Origin: Protonemura montana
Lineage: Eukaryota > Arthropoda > Insecta > Plecoptera > Nemouridae
Length of the DNA stretch: 64,000 nucleotides
Reading direction: 5' to 3'
Assembly (NCBI GenBank): GCA_947568835.1
Contig: OX387609.1
Location: 5,471,660-5,535,659, forward strand
This document shows, piece by piece, positions 26,601 through 36,915 of this stretch; the stretch's first letter is position 1, and the number at the start of each line of letters is the position of its first letter. Under the pieces are notes generated by a model that was not told the origin of the DNA, did no database searches, and saw only the letters and a list, made by a program, of their open reading frames with translations. The position numbers were made by a program, and so were the translations under genes.

Positions 26601-29600
26601 TTTTTAGCATTTTGAGAGACAACAAAACAAGAAAGTTCTAAATAACCAAGTTGCAAAGAAACATACTTATAACAGAGATAAATAAAATAAAGCGTTCGAA
26701 TGCTTTGCAAGGTAAGCGCGTCAGTACCTGAAAGAAAAAGTCGGTGAACCAGTCTCGTGAGTGCTCCCAGTCGACGTGGGGTGCGATCATCGGCGTGCCT
26801 CGACTCACGGGGAGTGCCACGGGCGGGTAGAGTTTGGCCAACGCGAGGCCAGCGCCTCTGTTGCCTCCAACCACGTACAGTCTGGCAAGGCAGCGAAATG
26901 TTATGAATGTACGAAGAAAATGTCTCGTTATCAAATCAACTGAGAAGATCTATTTGTGTAAGTCTATGTTAATTTGTGTAGGTGAATCACTCGATTTGGA
27001 CTCACTTTCCCAGTGCTATCAGCAGTTGTTCTACGTCGTCTCCACCCCGTTTCATCAGTGGTATGCTCAAGGCCGTCTGTTTCTCGATGGTGTCATTGCG
27101 GTCTCCTGTCACGTGCAGCACGACCCCGTTCCTTGGTGCAAGGCGGATCACGGCATTTGGGTCGGCGTGCGTTAGAAGGTCACGCGATAGCGACCCTGCC
27201 GATACAGAAGACTCGGAGCCGAGCCAGCAAGATGGACGAGTTACAGGGGTTGGCAGCACCTGCAAGTGCAATGCAGAAGTCTTTGACACAAGGGCGTATG
27301 CATTGTGTTCAGATTGTTTACATTGTTTTTTTTTTGACTATTTGGTTTGTCAAAATGAGAAAAACTAAGATGAAAGTAGATATAATTATTCGTGTTTAAA
27401 GAAATAAAATGTAAGCAACTTCTTCTCGGATTTTCTAGGCTAGCTTTTGGCACCCTGTTTATTAAGTACCCAAGTATCACTCTCACCAACGTAACACGAC
27501 TTACCTGACCCAACATCTCCCTGAGCCTCGTCTCCTGCCCGTACGCCCCTTGACCTCGTGTCACCGCCAGGTAGAAGGCGGCACGCACAGCCTGGCCCGC
27601 GGTGAGGCAGCCGGCAGCGTAACCAGCCGCCAGCTCGCCGCTTCCACTGCCGACCACGGTGACGGGTTTGACGCCGACGGCACGCAAAACCGCCGCCAGA
27701 CCGATCTGGTGGCAGCATGTGAAGGCAGAGAATAGCAAAATTTTGGAGGAAAATTTGTATTTTATTTTTAGTGCAGGATATTTTATTATTAGTATGGATA
27801 AAAAAAATAATTATTAGCCTTTTTATTTGATATGGTTCTTGCTTACTTTTTACGTTTTATAATCCAAGTACATATTTGTAGGAAATGTCACTCTGTCAAC
27901 TTGTTCACAAGGAACAATATGAATTGGCAGGACATTGATCAATCGGCAAATAAAGTTAGAAATACAACATTGACGAAGCATATTAGATATTAGCTCTGAG
28001 CTAACCTGTACAACAACTGACGCAAGAATCGTTTGCGTGAGATCGTTTAGCGAGTCGGCCATTAGGAGGTTTCGAAGTACAACCGGCGTCTGCAGCTGGC
28101 AAGCGTCCAACGCTGCTTGACATTCGGCCAGTGCACTTGCAAACGGCGGCAGCGCAGCCAACGCATCGCCCATGCCCGACCAGCGCTGAGATTCCAATGC
28201 CGGGAACGATAACCAGACGGGGCGAGGCTGCTTGTCGAAAGCCTGCGAGCAGCGAAATGGACGAAACACTAAATAATAGATGATGAGCTGAGGCAATAGG
28301 TTTTGGAAATTACGTTTCATGGTTTTTGAAAAATGATCTCTGACAAAGCATGATATTACAGGAGAAATAAGCAAATAATATAGAGAAATAAAAAAAAAAA
28401 ACTATTGAATTAAATAAAAAAAAATAATAATGTAGACCAATACTAAAAAAGGTTTCTTCCGACCTTCTTTTTCGAAGAATTCTCTTTTACTGAGATAATA
28501 AACAGCATGAGTGATTTTATGATTCGGAATTTAAAACACTACTACCCTTTTAAAAAAATTAAATAGTGTTCCTCATAATAAAATACCATGCGCATTGCAA
28601 GAGTATAAACTGCATATCTTTATAACTTAAGTTAAGGTGATAAACTTAAAGCTACTTAATTAAATGGGGTTAGGTCGTTATGAAATCAAAATAACGCTAC
28701 TTCAGCACCAGAGCATCACTTCAAGACTAGAAAATTAGTTGGAAGCGTATCGACCACTAGTTGTTGTGTTTGATTCACTTCCAAGTCAATAATTGTATAA
28801 ACTCAAGTTTTTTTTAAATAAATTGCTCTAAAATAAAAATTCATGTTTTCTTAAGCACTATTTATTATTCATACATTATTCATCAAGATAATGCTTTAAT
28901 AATGCATGCATAATAAACACATGACACGGAGAAATAAATGTTCTGCCAGTATGTTTTAATCGCATTTAATGTTCGCACTTTGATCACTTAGAGAGAGAAA
29001 ATCAATTTATTTAAAAATCGACAGCTTTCCATAGATATGGTTGACCATTAAGGTCTAGCTTACTAATCACTTACTGCTAACAATTTGTTATTAATATTAT
29101 TTATGATTATGGTTCTGAAATGAACACATTGTAATTTTGAATTGTTGTTGTACAAATGGTTGTGTAATGAGCAAATTGATTAAATGTTGTTTACCTCCAC
29201 GAGTTTGACGGGCTCGGACGTCTTCAGCAGCACGTAGCCACGAAACACGTGTCCCGGAGTCTCATGCGCAGCCAGCGCGTGGTACAGGTATGCCAACTCT
29301 GCGTCCACCGGCCGCGAACAAAGCTGCAAGGCGAAAACAAAACAGTTTTCCAGTCACTCAGAGAACTGGAGTGCAATACCAAGCTATCAAGGAACATTAC
29401 TCTGCATAACTGTGTTGAGTGAAATTTGAAAAGTTCCAGCAAGTATAGACATGCTTTGAGAAGCTAACTAAACGTTTTGTAATTATGTTTTTACTATATA
29501 TGCCAATATCTGTGTCAATATGTTTTGGTTAAATTTGTTAGAACAATTCAATAGCTAAAAGTAAAGAAAATGTTGTTCACCTTTGAAAGTAAAAGTGCAA

Positions 29601-32600
29601 AAGTGAACATTGTGGCTGTTAAATGATAAATTCATTTGCTTCCCAATATCTATACAGATAAACCGTCTAGACACGAACCAGAAGATGCCCAAAATAACAC
29701 ATCAATTAAGTAATTTATTTTCAAATAAATTCAATTCGCTCAGTGATTAGACATTTTCAAAGAACTGACCTAGAGCACAAGGTTTCTCAATAAAAACCCA
29801 ATGAAATTAGACAGTAAGCAGGCACTCACGTCGTCAATCATAGCGCGAACACTGAGTTCAGTCCGGCCAGACACAACGACCAGCCTCGTAAGCTGATCTC
29901 CCGGAGCTCCTCCATTAATCTTGGTCTTGCCGTTCGACCGCAGACAGACGTGAGCGTTGGCGCCGCCAAAGCCAAACGAGTTGATGCCGACGAGACCACC
30001 GTCCCAGGGCTGAGCTTCCGTCACCACCTGTGGAAAATTGATCACAGAAATGTAAAAAGGAAATTGGCAAGAAGAATACACAATTTTGTTAAAACTGATG
30101 CCAAGGATTGTTTCTTAGTTGGACTACTACCACTGTGAGGTGAGGGTCTCTGGAGGAAGATCTTGGACCTAGAATGTTTGTGATATTTTGTGATATTTTG
30201 ACTTCTTCAAAATATCAAGAACTGTAGAAAGATTTTATATCCCAGTTGTCCTATTTCACCTAGGTCATTGATTGAGATGATTCCAATTAACACTAAAAAA
30301 CAATCTTGGGTTGACGTTTCATTAAAACACACGATTTTAAAATAATTCACCACAAAAATTAGGAAATATTGTGCACCTGCAGACTTCCATCGAAAAGCCC
30401 CGGAATGCTCTCCTTGGGGCGACTGAAGTTGACGTTTGGTGCTATCAAGCCGGTCTCCATGGAGATGACCACCTTGGCGATGGAGCAGAGGCCGGACGCT
30501 GGCTCCGTGTGGCCCAGGTTTGACTTAACGGAACCGATCGGCAGCGGCTTGTCCCGGCCCGCGCAGAACACAGAGACCAGAGCACTGCATTCTTCTGGGT
30601 CGCCCACCTTCGTGATAATATATATATTTTTTTCAATTTGAGTTCGCTTTTAAGCGACCAAAATGTTTAATCAATTTTGGTGAACTTACATCTGCTGCGC
30701 AAGATTCAAAGATTCAAAACACAGGTTAGTGAAATGTTTTTCACGTATGGTAATACATTTGGCAAGTATGGGGAATATTAAGCAGTCGAGCAGAGCATAG
30801 AGTGTGATTGATTTGGATTTTATATAGAGATCTCCAAAAGGAGAAGAGGCCAGTGTAACAAGGTGAAATTATCACATTTTTTTTTTTGTGGCTATCACTA
30901 AACGAAATCAACCTAGAGCGTTTTTGGTTTGCTTGGCTAGTCCGTATTCCGACTGACCTTGGTGCCTGTACCATGGGCCTCGACCCACGCCAATGTCGAA
31001 GGGTCGATATCACACTCGTGGTAAAACTTAGACAGCAGCTCCGTCTGCAATTGGCTTGAAGGGAACGTGATGCCCTGCTCCTTGAAACCATCGTTGTTGG
31101 TCTTCGAATAAACCACCTGGTGCGAAAGAAAAATTAGTGTTTTCATACTCTTCCTAGTAACTATTGCAAGTATTTTTGAACGTATTCATTTTACCGAAAC
31201 TTCTACGACACTTTATTTTTGTATGAAATATCAATTATTTTGTATCCTTACACGATTTGAGGCATCTTAATAGTTTTTGGAATTTCAATGCTTTCTGATA
31301 AAGTAAGTGCTGCTGAAGATTGTCACAAACCGTAGCGTAAACTCTTCGAGCATCGCGTGTCCTCTGGACGAACACCGCTGATATTGCCTCGCTGCGGCTG
31401 TAGCCATCGGCTGCAGGACAAAGATTATTTGCTCAAAGTACCTAGTTAATGTTAACATCTGTTTTTTCTATTACCTATCAAGCTGTACTTTAAACACAAT
31501 AACGATGATGTAATGAGTGTGGGTTTTATTGATTTTGATATGTTTTCTGTTGACGTTACTCTAGGGACTGCAGTGGCAGCCTGCGCATGACTGGGTGAAA
31601 AATACGAGAAATTCATTAAGATTCTCGTAAACTCCTTTGAAATCAGAGGTGCACGCGGTCAAACTATCAGGAGTGTAAAATTGCTAGAAAAATCAGAAAA
31701 AAAAAACATATCAACCATGACCACATTCTTTCTCTGTGCACTGTTTTTTTTTTAATGTTTCTGAACAAATTTAGGCCCTTGAAAGTCTGCCGCGGAGAGG
31801 TTTGTATATCCAGTTTTTAGTTGAAGCTCCATCGAAATTTTAATCTTGCTCAAATCTCTTTTAGCCCCGAATTGGTTGTCGTACCGTCTTGGTCGAAAGT
31901 CCTACAGTAGCCTTCTTCGCTGAGCACCCCGAGACGCATGAACTGCAGCGCCAGGTTGGGATTCAGGCAAATGTTTGCCCCTGCTACAATGGCCTGGTCG
32001 CAATCGCCGTCGCGTATTGACTTATAGGCGTGGTCCAGAGCGTAGAGACTCGAGCTGCAGGCAGAGTCCACCGAGTAGCATGGACCTGCACAAGTCGAAG
32101 AAATACTATAGTTTGTTATGTGTTTGGCTAAATTAGGTGCCAAAGAATGGCAGTATTTTCAGGGCAAGGTCTTCCTCTGAAAAAATATCAAATACAACAT
32201 TTTTTCACATAGGTCTTCGGAGTTCTCTTTGTATTTAGTGGCTTTCTCCGATTTACTTAGAGTTTGCTTAGAACACAAATCAATACAATGTCCAGTTTCA
32301 AAAATATTTAAAATATTTGGGGGTGATAATTTGTTATGAGAAACTTGAAGAGCACTTCCATTAAAGACAAAAAAGAAGGAGAGACAAAAACGATGAGACC
32401 AGTATCGGTTATCGGCAAGGGACTCTCAGTCTCAAATCATTATAATGGCAACAGAAAATGTGCAACATATAGAAGTAAGAAGGGTCATAAATATCTCTAG
32501 GACTGTGGTATTTTTCCCAAAGGTACGTGTGTATCGCGGCAGTTTATCAGTGTAATAGTGTAAAAATTACCGATAGTTTGCAGCCAGTACGCAATGCGTT

Positions 32601-32815
32601 GGCCGTAGGAAAAGCGCGTGGTCGACAGCAAGGTCCTGCCGTTGATGGGTTGAATATTCAGGTAGAGGTTAGGTTCAGACTCCGACCAACAGGCCCCCAC
32701 GAACACGCCCGTTCGAGTCCCACGAAGCTCCGCTGGGTTCACGCCTAAAACATAAAAAGTGAATTTATTGAAGTTCCCTTATGGTTTTGAAAAATTGTAG
32801 ATGTTTCTAAACATT

Positions 32816-32854
<39 letters not shown>

Positions 32855-34130
32855 TTAATTGCGGACAAATCATTTGATGAAATGGATCTAGGCTAGAAAT
32901 TTTTTAACTCTTTTTAATTGCTTTTTGTGGCAAGTAATTCGATTTTCTGTTGAATAAAGTGTTCTCCTCGTAATTAGGAATAAATCAATTTACCTTTTCT
33001 GATTATTCTTCTCTAACTGATATTAAAAGCGTGATTTAGGGATTTTTGGTTATCAACCAGCATATGATTTCCCACTTTTTGTGAATCAATTTTATGCAAC
33101 GAAAACTTACCTGCGTCAACAATGGCTTCGTACGCTTTCTCGAGGAAAATTCTAGTCATTGGGTCTGTGCCTCCTACTTGCCCCAAATGGAGCCCGAAGA
33201 AAGATGCATCGAACTTTGGCAGTCCCTCGATTTTACCGCTACCCTTCGGCAGATCCGCGTGCACTGATTGGAAGAAACACACATTGAAGACAAGAAAAAG
33301 GAAGATAGATCTTATGAGACAGAGCTATCGCTGTTTCCGCAATGCCCGTGTTGGTGCATCATCAGCGCTAACTTCAGCATGGTAGCCGAGGTGGCGATGG
33401 CCAAGAAGCAAAAAGTCCAATTCAGTCAGGGGGATAGATCCAAGTCTACAATATCAGACCAGACTACGATAGGTGGAAGAGTGGACTTCGTCATCAGAAC
33501 GGCCCATAAAATAAATTAAATGTTTCGATGTTTTGAATCATCATTACTTAATTGTAGAGATTTTTATAGAGGACGACCGCTAACGCCATCGGTCATCATC
33601 CTCTGTTGCCACTTGTTGCCGGCTCGTTTCCCTAGCAGAAAGTTTAACGTTAAGTTGCCCTTCTGTCTGTACCAGCAAACTCTCGGAGATAACCATAGAA
33701 TAAAGAAATCTTTTCGCTAATCCTCGCCGCGGCTTGGGGGTTACATGATAATAAAGTGTTTAATTTTAAACGTTTAATATGCAGATGAGTTGATAGTGAA
33801 TTATTCTTAAAACACAAGATTTTGTGGTTCGTTTTCTGTCAAAAACTCTCAAACAACCAACGAAAGTAAAATTCAAACTTTACCTTTTTCCCGGTTCCAG
33901 CGCCGATCATCACAGGTGATGAGATTTTTCTTGCTGAGTAATCCGTCCCTTAGGTCGTGAATGTTCTCGCATTCTGGGAACTTTCCAGCGATTCCCGTAA
34001 TGCAAACCTCCTCTCCAGGCGGGGCGTTTGATAGTCGTCGGCCTGCTAGTGTTTCATCGGACAAGTCGGAAGAACTTTTATGATTCTCTGTCGAGTTTAG
34101 CTGCGTCGTTGACAACGAGTTGGGGGCCAT
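9669..34130 (-). CDS. FASN: Animal type I fatty acid synthase-like megasynthase, paralogue 2, with degenerate acyltransferase
   Basis: Complete CDS of 2324 residues in 37 exons: 33884-34130, 33111-33263, 32571-32744, 31885-32085, 31331-31410, 30958-31116, 30377-30607, 29830-30027, 29195-29323, 28006-28242, 27505-27705, 27006-27259, 26728-26881, 26151-26270, 25741-25840, 23585-23845, 23162-23356, 22492-22638, 21780-21964, 20544-20740, 20031-20124, 19578-19771, 18369-18608, 18089-18212, 17080-17256, 16332-16511, 15790-15988, 15422-15602, 14670-14815, 14161-14408, 13261-13585, 12925-13077, 11990-12190, 11362-11633, 10609-10872, 10037-10279, 9669-9779. The start ATG at 34130 has a good context (accATGG) and precedes the conserved N-terminal [10 protein letters not shown] segment. 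Domains by residue: KS about 45-470, AT remnant 525-790, DH 807-1080, shortened pseudo-ME/KR to about 1360, ER to 1715, KR 1720-1960, ACP 1962-2028, TE 2030-2324. Human FASN has 2511 residues. The shortfall is about 90 residues in AT and about 110 in the pseudo-ME region. Its role is cytosolic acyl-chain or polyketide synthesis; the product is unknown. Confidence 0.93.
11990..12190 (-). other. Acyl carrier protein domain of FAS paralogue 2
   Basis: A single exon. Ser1982 in [10 protein letters not shown] is the phosphopantetheine site. It needs a 4'-phosphopantetheinyl transferase encoded elsewhere. Confidence 0.93.
12191..12924. other. FAS paralogue 2 intron, no content recognised
   Basis: A 734-base AT-rich intron between the KR and ACP exons, with no repeat or gene visible. 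Confidence 0.6.
12925..14408 (-). other. Ketoreductase domain of FAS paralogue 2
   Basis: Exons 14161-14408, 13261-13585 and 12925-13077. GGLGGFG is at 1720-1726. The catalytic Ser1850, Tyr1863 and Asn1867 are present. The central exon differs from its paralogue at 3903-4227 at only about 8 of 325 positions. Confidence 0.93.
16738..16920 (-). mobile_element. tRNA-derived SINE in a FAS paralogue 2 intron
   Basis: On the - strand the region starts with a tRNA-like head (gataGCTCAGTTGGTTGAGC with a downstream B-box-like ggctcgtattcc) and continues into a body. The body (about 16745-16835) matches 50512-50605 closely, including a shared agccgaaac core and an aa-gga-gga motif. The head keeps a Pol III A box, but the anticodon arm is not convincing. 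Confidence 0.65.
17257..18088. other. FAS paralogue 2 intron, no content recognised
   Basis: An 832-base intron between two ER exons. The paralogous intron (867-1103) is much shorter, so sequence was inserted here or lost there. No repeat family was identified. Confidence 0.5.
18969..18988. repeat. Poly-C homopolymer, 20 bases
   Basis: An uninterrupted run of C in the 18609-19577 intron. Length calls in such runs are unreliable. Confidence 0.9.
21266..21294. repeat. Perfect 12-bp hairpin in a GC-rich intronic island
   Basis: CGCTGAGCTGCG (21266-21277) and its exact inverted copy (21283-21294) flank a 5-base loop. It sits in a GC-rich island (about 21200-21415) in the 20741-21779 intron of FAS paralogue 2. 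A related cgcagctcag half-site recurs near 21368. Confidence 0.8.
22492..26270 (-). other. Dehydratase domain of FAS paralogue 2
   Basis: Exons 26151-26270, 25741-25840, 23585-23845, 23162-23356 and 22492-22638. The first hotdog motif HxxxGxxxxP is present (His832, Gly836, Pro841 in [16 protein letters not shown]). The catalytic Asp of the second hotdog fold is Asp984 in [12 protein letters not shown]. Both residues are as in active animal FAS, so dehydration of the beta-hydroxyacyl chain is expected. Confidence 0.9.
24500..25720 (+). mobile_element. Degenerate non-LTR retrotransposon reverse transcriptase (Jockey-like) in a FAS paralogue 2 intron, antisense
   Basis: Broken reading frames on the + strand give the usual order of RT motifs. 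VVITPLHKK is at about 24775 and [13 protein letters not shown] at about 24830. FYDFTKAFD and IPHEPL follow at about 25025-25070. ILFTNDM comes at about 25240, then [13 protein letters not shown] (the catalytic Asp-Asp in SDD) near 25300 and [11 protein letters not shown] near 25550. Stops and frameshifts show it is dead. It fills most of the 1895-base intron 23846-25740 and stops just short of the exon at 25741. Confidence 0.75.
26403..26414. repeat. Poly-G homopolymer, 12 bases
   Basis: A run of G in the 26271-26727 intron. Confidence 0.85.
26728..28242 (-). other. Degenerate acyltransferase (malonyl/acetyl transferase) domain of FAS paralogue 2
   Basis: Exons 28006-28242, 27505-27705, 27006-27259 and 26728-26881. 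The nucleophile elbow GHSxGE of active AT domains reads GSGSGE (residues 622-627). The His is replaced by Ser623 and the catalytic Ser by Gly624. After GQGAYGQE the sequence jumps, at the exon junction 27505/27259, to the segment equivalent to the end of the AT fold (SCWLGSESS). About 90 residues are missing, including the small ferredoxin-like subdomain and the second catalytic His. The 245-base intron between these exons is AT-rich and holds no missed exon that I can find. The post-AT linker ([19 protein letters not shown]) is normal. Confidence 0.88.
28243..29194. other. FAS paralogue 2 intron, no content recognised
   Basis: A 952-base, very AT-rich intron separating the KS-AT linker exon from the AT exons. 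No exon that could supply missing AT sequence is visible. Confidence 0.6.
32821..32850. repeat. (TA)n microsatellite
   Basis: About 15 TA units in the intron 32745-33110. Confidence 0.9.
33530..33660 (+). repeat. Diverged copy of a dispersed repeat also at 50060 and 58635
   Basis: It shares the tail segment tcat-att-aattgtagag, then gacgaccgc-aacgcc and tcggtcatca, with 58725-58830 and in part with 50160-50230. It lies in the first coding intron of FAS paralogue 2. Assignment is by eye. Confidence 0.4.
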
Positions 34131-34146
34131 GGTTGACTCGAGTTGT
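34131..34146 (-). other. 5' UTR part of the first coding exon of FAS paralogue 2, with splice acceptor
   Basis: Read on the - strand, a pyrimidine tract and CAG lie 16 bases upstream of the ATG. The first coding exon is therefore probably preceded by an intron and a non-coding exon somewhere above 34.2 kb, which I could not place. Confidence 0.55.
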
Positions 34147-35159
34147 CTGAAAAAATTAATGTCACGGCAAATCCAGATTGGAAAAATATATATTAACACA
34201 ATTATTAATGTACGAAACGTCAGGAGCGCAGTTAAGAACATAGTTTCCTGACATTGGTGGCAATTGAATGTATTTTTAATAATTGATTAATTTTATTTTT
34301 ATTAATAAATGGGCTCCTAAGATACATCTTATTCCATAAATTTCCAAGCCCAACCGACTCCAGTTTAACTCACAGAAATAAATTAAATCAAGGGCTTACA
34401 TTATATGAAATAATTAAACCAGTAGGAAAAAGTACTTAAATGTGTTTGACGATAAGTCAGTCGGAAACTGAATTTCCCTAAAGGCACTGTCAAGAACTCT
34501 TAAAAAAATGAAGAAAATTAAAAAACGACACTCAACCACTTTCGAAATTTGTTTAGAGCAAAGCTGACCCATAAATTGACCTCCGTAAATAAAAAAGCAC
34601 TGATGTATTTATGTGTGTGGGTGTCTACTTTAGTTCATACCGGAAAAATGGCAGCTTCAATTTGTATGAAGTTTCCAGGACTTCTTTTTGTGTTCAAAAC
34701 TTAGAATCCCCGTGGTTTTTAGCAAAACCGACCTGCAAATTTGATAACCAATCGTGACTTACGAAAAATTCCATTGATATTTTCCATCAACATTTTTATC
34801 AATAAACCATGGGCTCAATTTTTTACGATTGCAATTTCTTTGTGGTTTTGTTAATTAACTGTTTATTATTACTATTATTTTTATAATTAATGATTATTTA
34901 CTTTATTATCATAAAAATCGATTTAAGTAATCAATTTTAATTTTAATGTCGAAGAACTCAGGAGAGAGCTAAAGGCTAATAATTAAAAGCAACCTACAAC
35001 CTTCATACTAAGATTGCTACTGTATATTAAACTTACTATTACCTATCACTATATTCTATTATTAATATTATAATATTATTATTGCTCAACACTTCTCAGT
35101 CACTATTTAGCCACCAGAGGCCAAGCTGTAAATAAATAAAGCTAAACTAAACAATCAAA
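34147..35159. other. Upstream region of FAS paralogue 2
   Basis: AT-rich, with no protein-coding signal seen. It should hold the non-coding first exon and promoter of the - strand FAS gene, but I could not locate them. Confidence 0.5.
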
Positions 35160-35164
35160 AAAAT

Positions 35165-35370
35165 CGTTTTATTATTATCAACACTATAACCGCCTCAAAA
35201 ATTGATGCCCAAACGGGGACTCGAAGTCCGATCTCCACCTATCGCGTGTGTTGCTCCAACCAATTGAGCTACTTGGACACTGGGTTTTTTGAGACGGTTT
35301 TAGTGTTGATAAAAATAAAATACATTGAGCATTGCAAGCGTTTGCAATTTAAATCAGATTTCATCTAAAT
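35165..35370 (-). mobile_element. tRNA-like cassette flanked by inverted repeats (copy with reversed cassette)
   Basis: Left arm 35175-35201 and right arm 35285-35312 are inverted copies of each other (about 27 bases, two mismatches). Between them, 35206-35279 is a tRNA-like sequence on the - strand with a 7-bp acceptor-like stem (tgtccaa/ttgggca type), A box and B box (acttcgagtcc). A + strand tail (35313-35366, ending gcaatttaaatcagatttc) follows. The same arms and tail occur at 54587-54813, but there the cassette is on the + strand. Confidence 0.75.
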
Positions 35371-35975
35371 AGAAAATTTTTTTTATAAAATTGGCCCACC
35401 TGATTTTCGCGTAAGAGCGCGTGAGATTGAAGTTCTTCTTATAATATATCAACAATCACTTTGCGTTTTGCCTAAGTTCACTAAAAGAATACGTCAGAAC
35501 CGCGAGTCAGTATAATATTAATAAAATTACCACTCCTTCCTTCGTAAGATGTTTTAGTGAAAAAAAGTTATAAATTTCTGGCCCAATAAATATTTGTAAG
35601 CATTAAATAGATTACCTAGTCAAGCCCCAAATACCACAAGCAGTGCAGACAGATACGTGACAGCGTTCGAGTTTCTATTGATAGGAAAAAAGGGTGTGAT
35701 CCAGTTTTATACCAAGGAAAATTAAATTGCAATAAAAATTACACAGGTGATATTATAAAATCATATTTTTTATTCACTTTGCACAATGGTGTGCAAATAT
35801 TTAAATTTGCATTGCAAACAATGGATTTAGGATTGTACAGGTAGATCAGGAATAGATAGTTACTGCGCGGAACGTTTTTCGCCAATCATTTCTTCGTGAT
35901 GAGAACCTCAAACCTTCCTGCTACAAGCTAATGAGTAATGCCATTAAGACTTCTTATGCCATTGATGCATCATAG

Positions 35976-36498
35976 CAGGGGCGTGTGGTCAGGGCATGCG
36001 GGGCATGCGCCGCATGCCCAAACAAATCACCAAGTGGGTTATTTCTATGTTGTTCTATCATTCACAATAATTATTTACAGATTTGGCGGGGAAAAGAGAA
36101 TCGGACCGATGTTTTCAGTTTTTACATTGCCAAATGCGCGCTTCCAGCCTGTCGGGGTGAGCGGAGAGTAGGAGGGTAGTTCCCTCTCACTCGCCCTCGC
36201 TCCTCTAACTCTAGCGTCGCGTCATCGTAGTAGCATTTAGCTCTCTAGTGGCCAGCATGCATATGTCGGCATCAGTGTTCTGTGAGATGATTCAAAGAAC
36301 TTGCCGCCCTTGCTTAGATTTCCTCTGGCGCCACGAGGAAGCTTGCCGCAGGCAGTCAGTCATTGGCCGGCGCTGTTTTGGGTAGGATCGCGTGGGTGAC
36401 ACTAACATTGCCCTGCAGCGTCCATATAATATAATATGATAGATAGAATATATTTTTTTAAGAGCAAACTTAAGTTCTAGCCCCACCACACGCCACTG
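35976..36498. mobile_element. Non-autonomous hAT-type DNA transposon (MITE)
   Basis: A 523-base element flanked by a perfect 8-bp target duplication, catcatag (35968-35975 and 36499-36506). The ends are inverted: CAGGGGCGTGTGGT at the left and, reverse-complemented, CAGTGGCGTGTGGT at the right. An 8-bp duplication and CAG-starting ends are hallmarks of the hAT superfamily. No transposase reading frame is present inside. Confidence 0.85.
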
Positions 36499-36746
36499 CA
36501 TCATAGAACTGCATATATCCACCTGCACTTCCTGCTGGCATATGTATGGCAATGAATAGTATTTTTAAAGATGGTGCACATTCAGGTAAGCAAAGAGCAC
36601 ATGACTTTGATGACTCGAAGGTCGCCAAACCAATAACCAACAACCCAATTTCCGTTGCATTGTAAAGGAGTCAATGCAATTTAGATTATTCACAACGCAA
36701 TGGAAAAAAGTGCACTTGCTTCGCTATGGTCGTAAATGCATTGGAC

Positions 36747-36915
36747 GTGTTCAAGTATTGCAGCCCAGTCGACGTTCAACTTTTTGACGATATCCACGTA
36801 AGCATCCACAAATAAGTACAAATGGCGGCCATGATCAACGAAAAAATGTCTTGGTTGGCCAATGAGGAGAAAAGAAGGTGATAGAGTGCCGGGTGCTTGT
36901 ACCATTACAGTTAAA
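36747..36915 (+). pseudogene. Decayed last exon and 3' UTR of a third FAS copy
   Basis: It matches the terminal TE exon of both FAS genes (8085-8213, 9669-9779). It reads YC-SPVDVQLFDDIHVSIHK, then an in-frame stop, then VQMAAMINEKMSWLA and EEKRR. The catalytic His codon is kept. Similarity runs into the paralogue 2 3' UTR (aggtgatag and ggtgcttgtacca). No upstream FAS exon was found beside it, so it is a truncated relic. Confidence 0.85.

Larger units (their letters stand above)
29830..34130 (-). other. Ketosynthase domain of FAS paralogue 2
   Basis: Eight exons. The catalytic triad is complete: Cys201 in DSACSSS, His333 in EAHGTGT and His371 in [23 protein letters not shown] closes the domain. 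It would catalyse decarboxylative Claisen condensation of the growing chain with a malonyl-type extender. Confidence 0.93.

Noticed and set aside
27260..27504. A missed exon supplying the absent part of the AT domain
   Set aside because: The intron is AT-rich with stops in all frames, and no segment resembles the AT small subdomain.
1..34130. Calling the two megasynthases polyketide synthases of the sacoglossan type
   Set aside because: Both keep a thioesterase with catalytic residues and all reducing domains, and their sequence reads closest to ordinary animal FAS. The product class cannot be told from sequence alone.
34147..34241. Extending the FAS paralogue 2 start upstream in the open frame before 34130
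   Set aside because: The added residues are hydrophobic and AT-biased, a good splice acceptor lies at 34147-34149 and the ATG at 34130 has a strong context.
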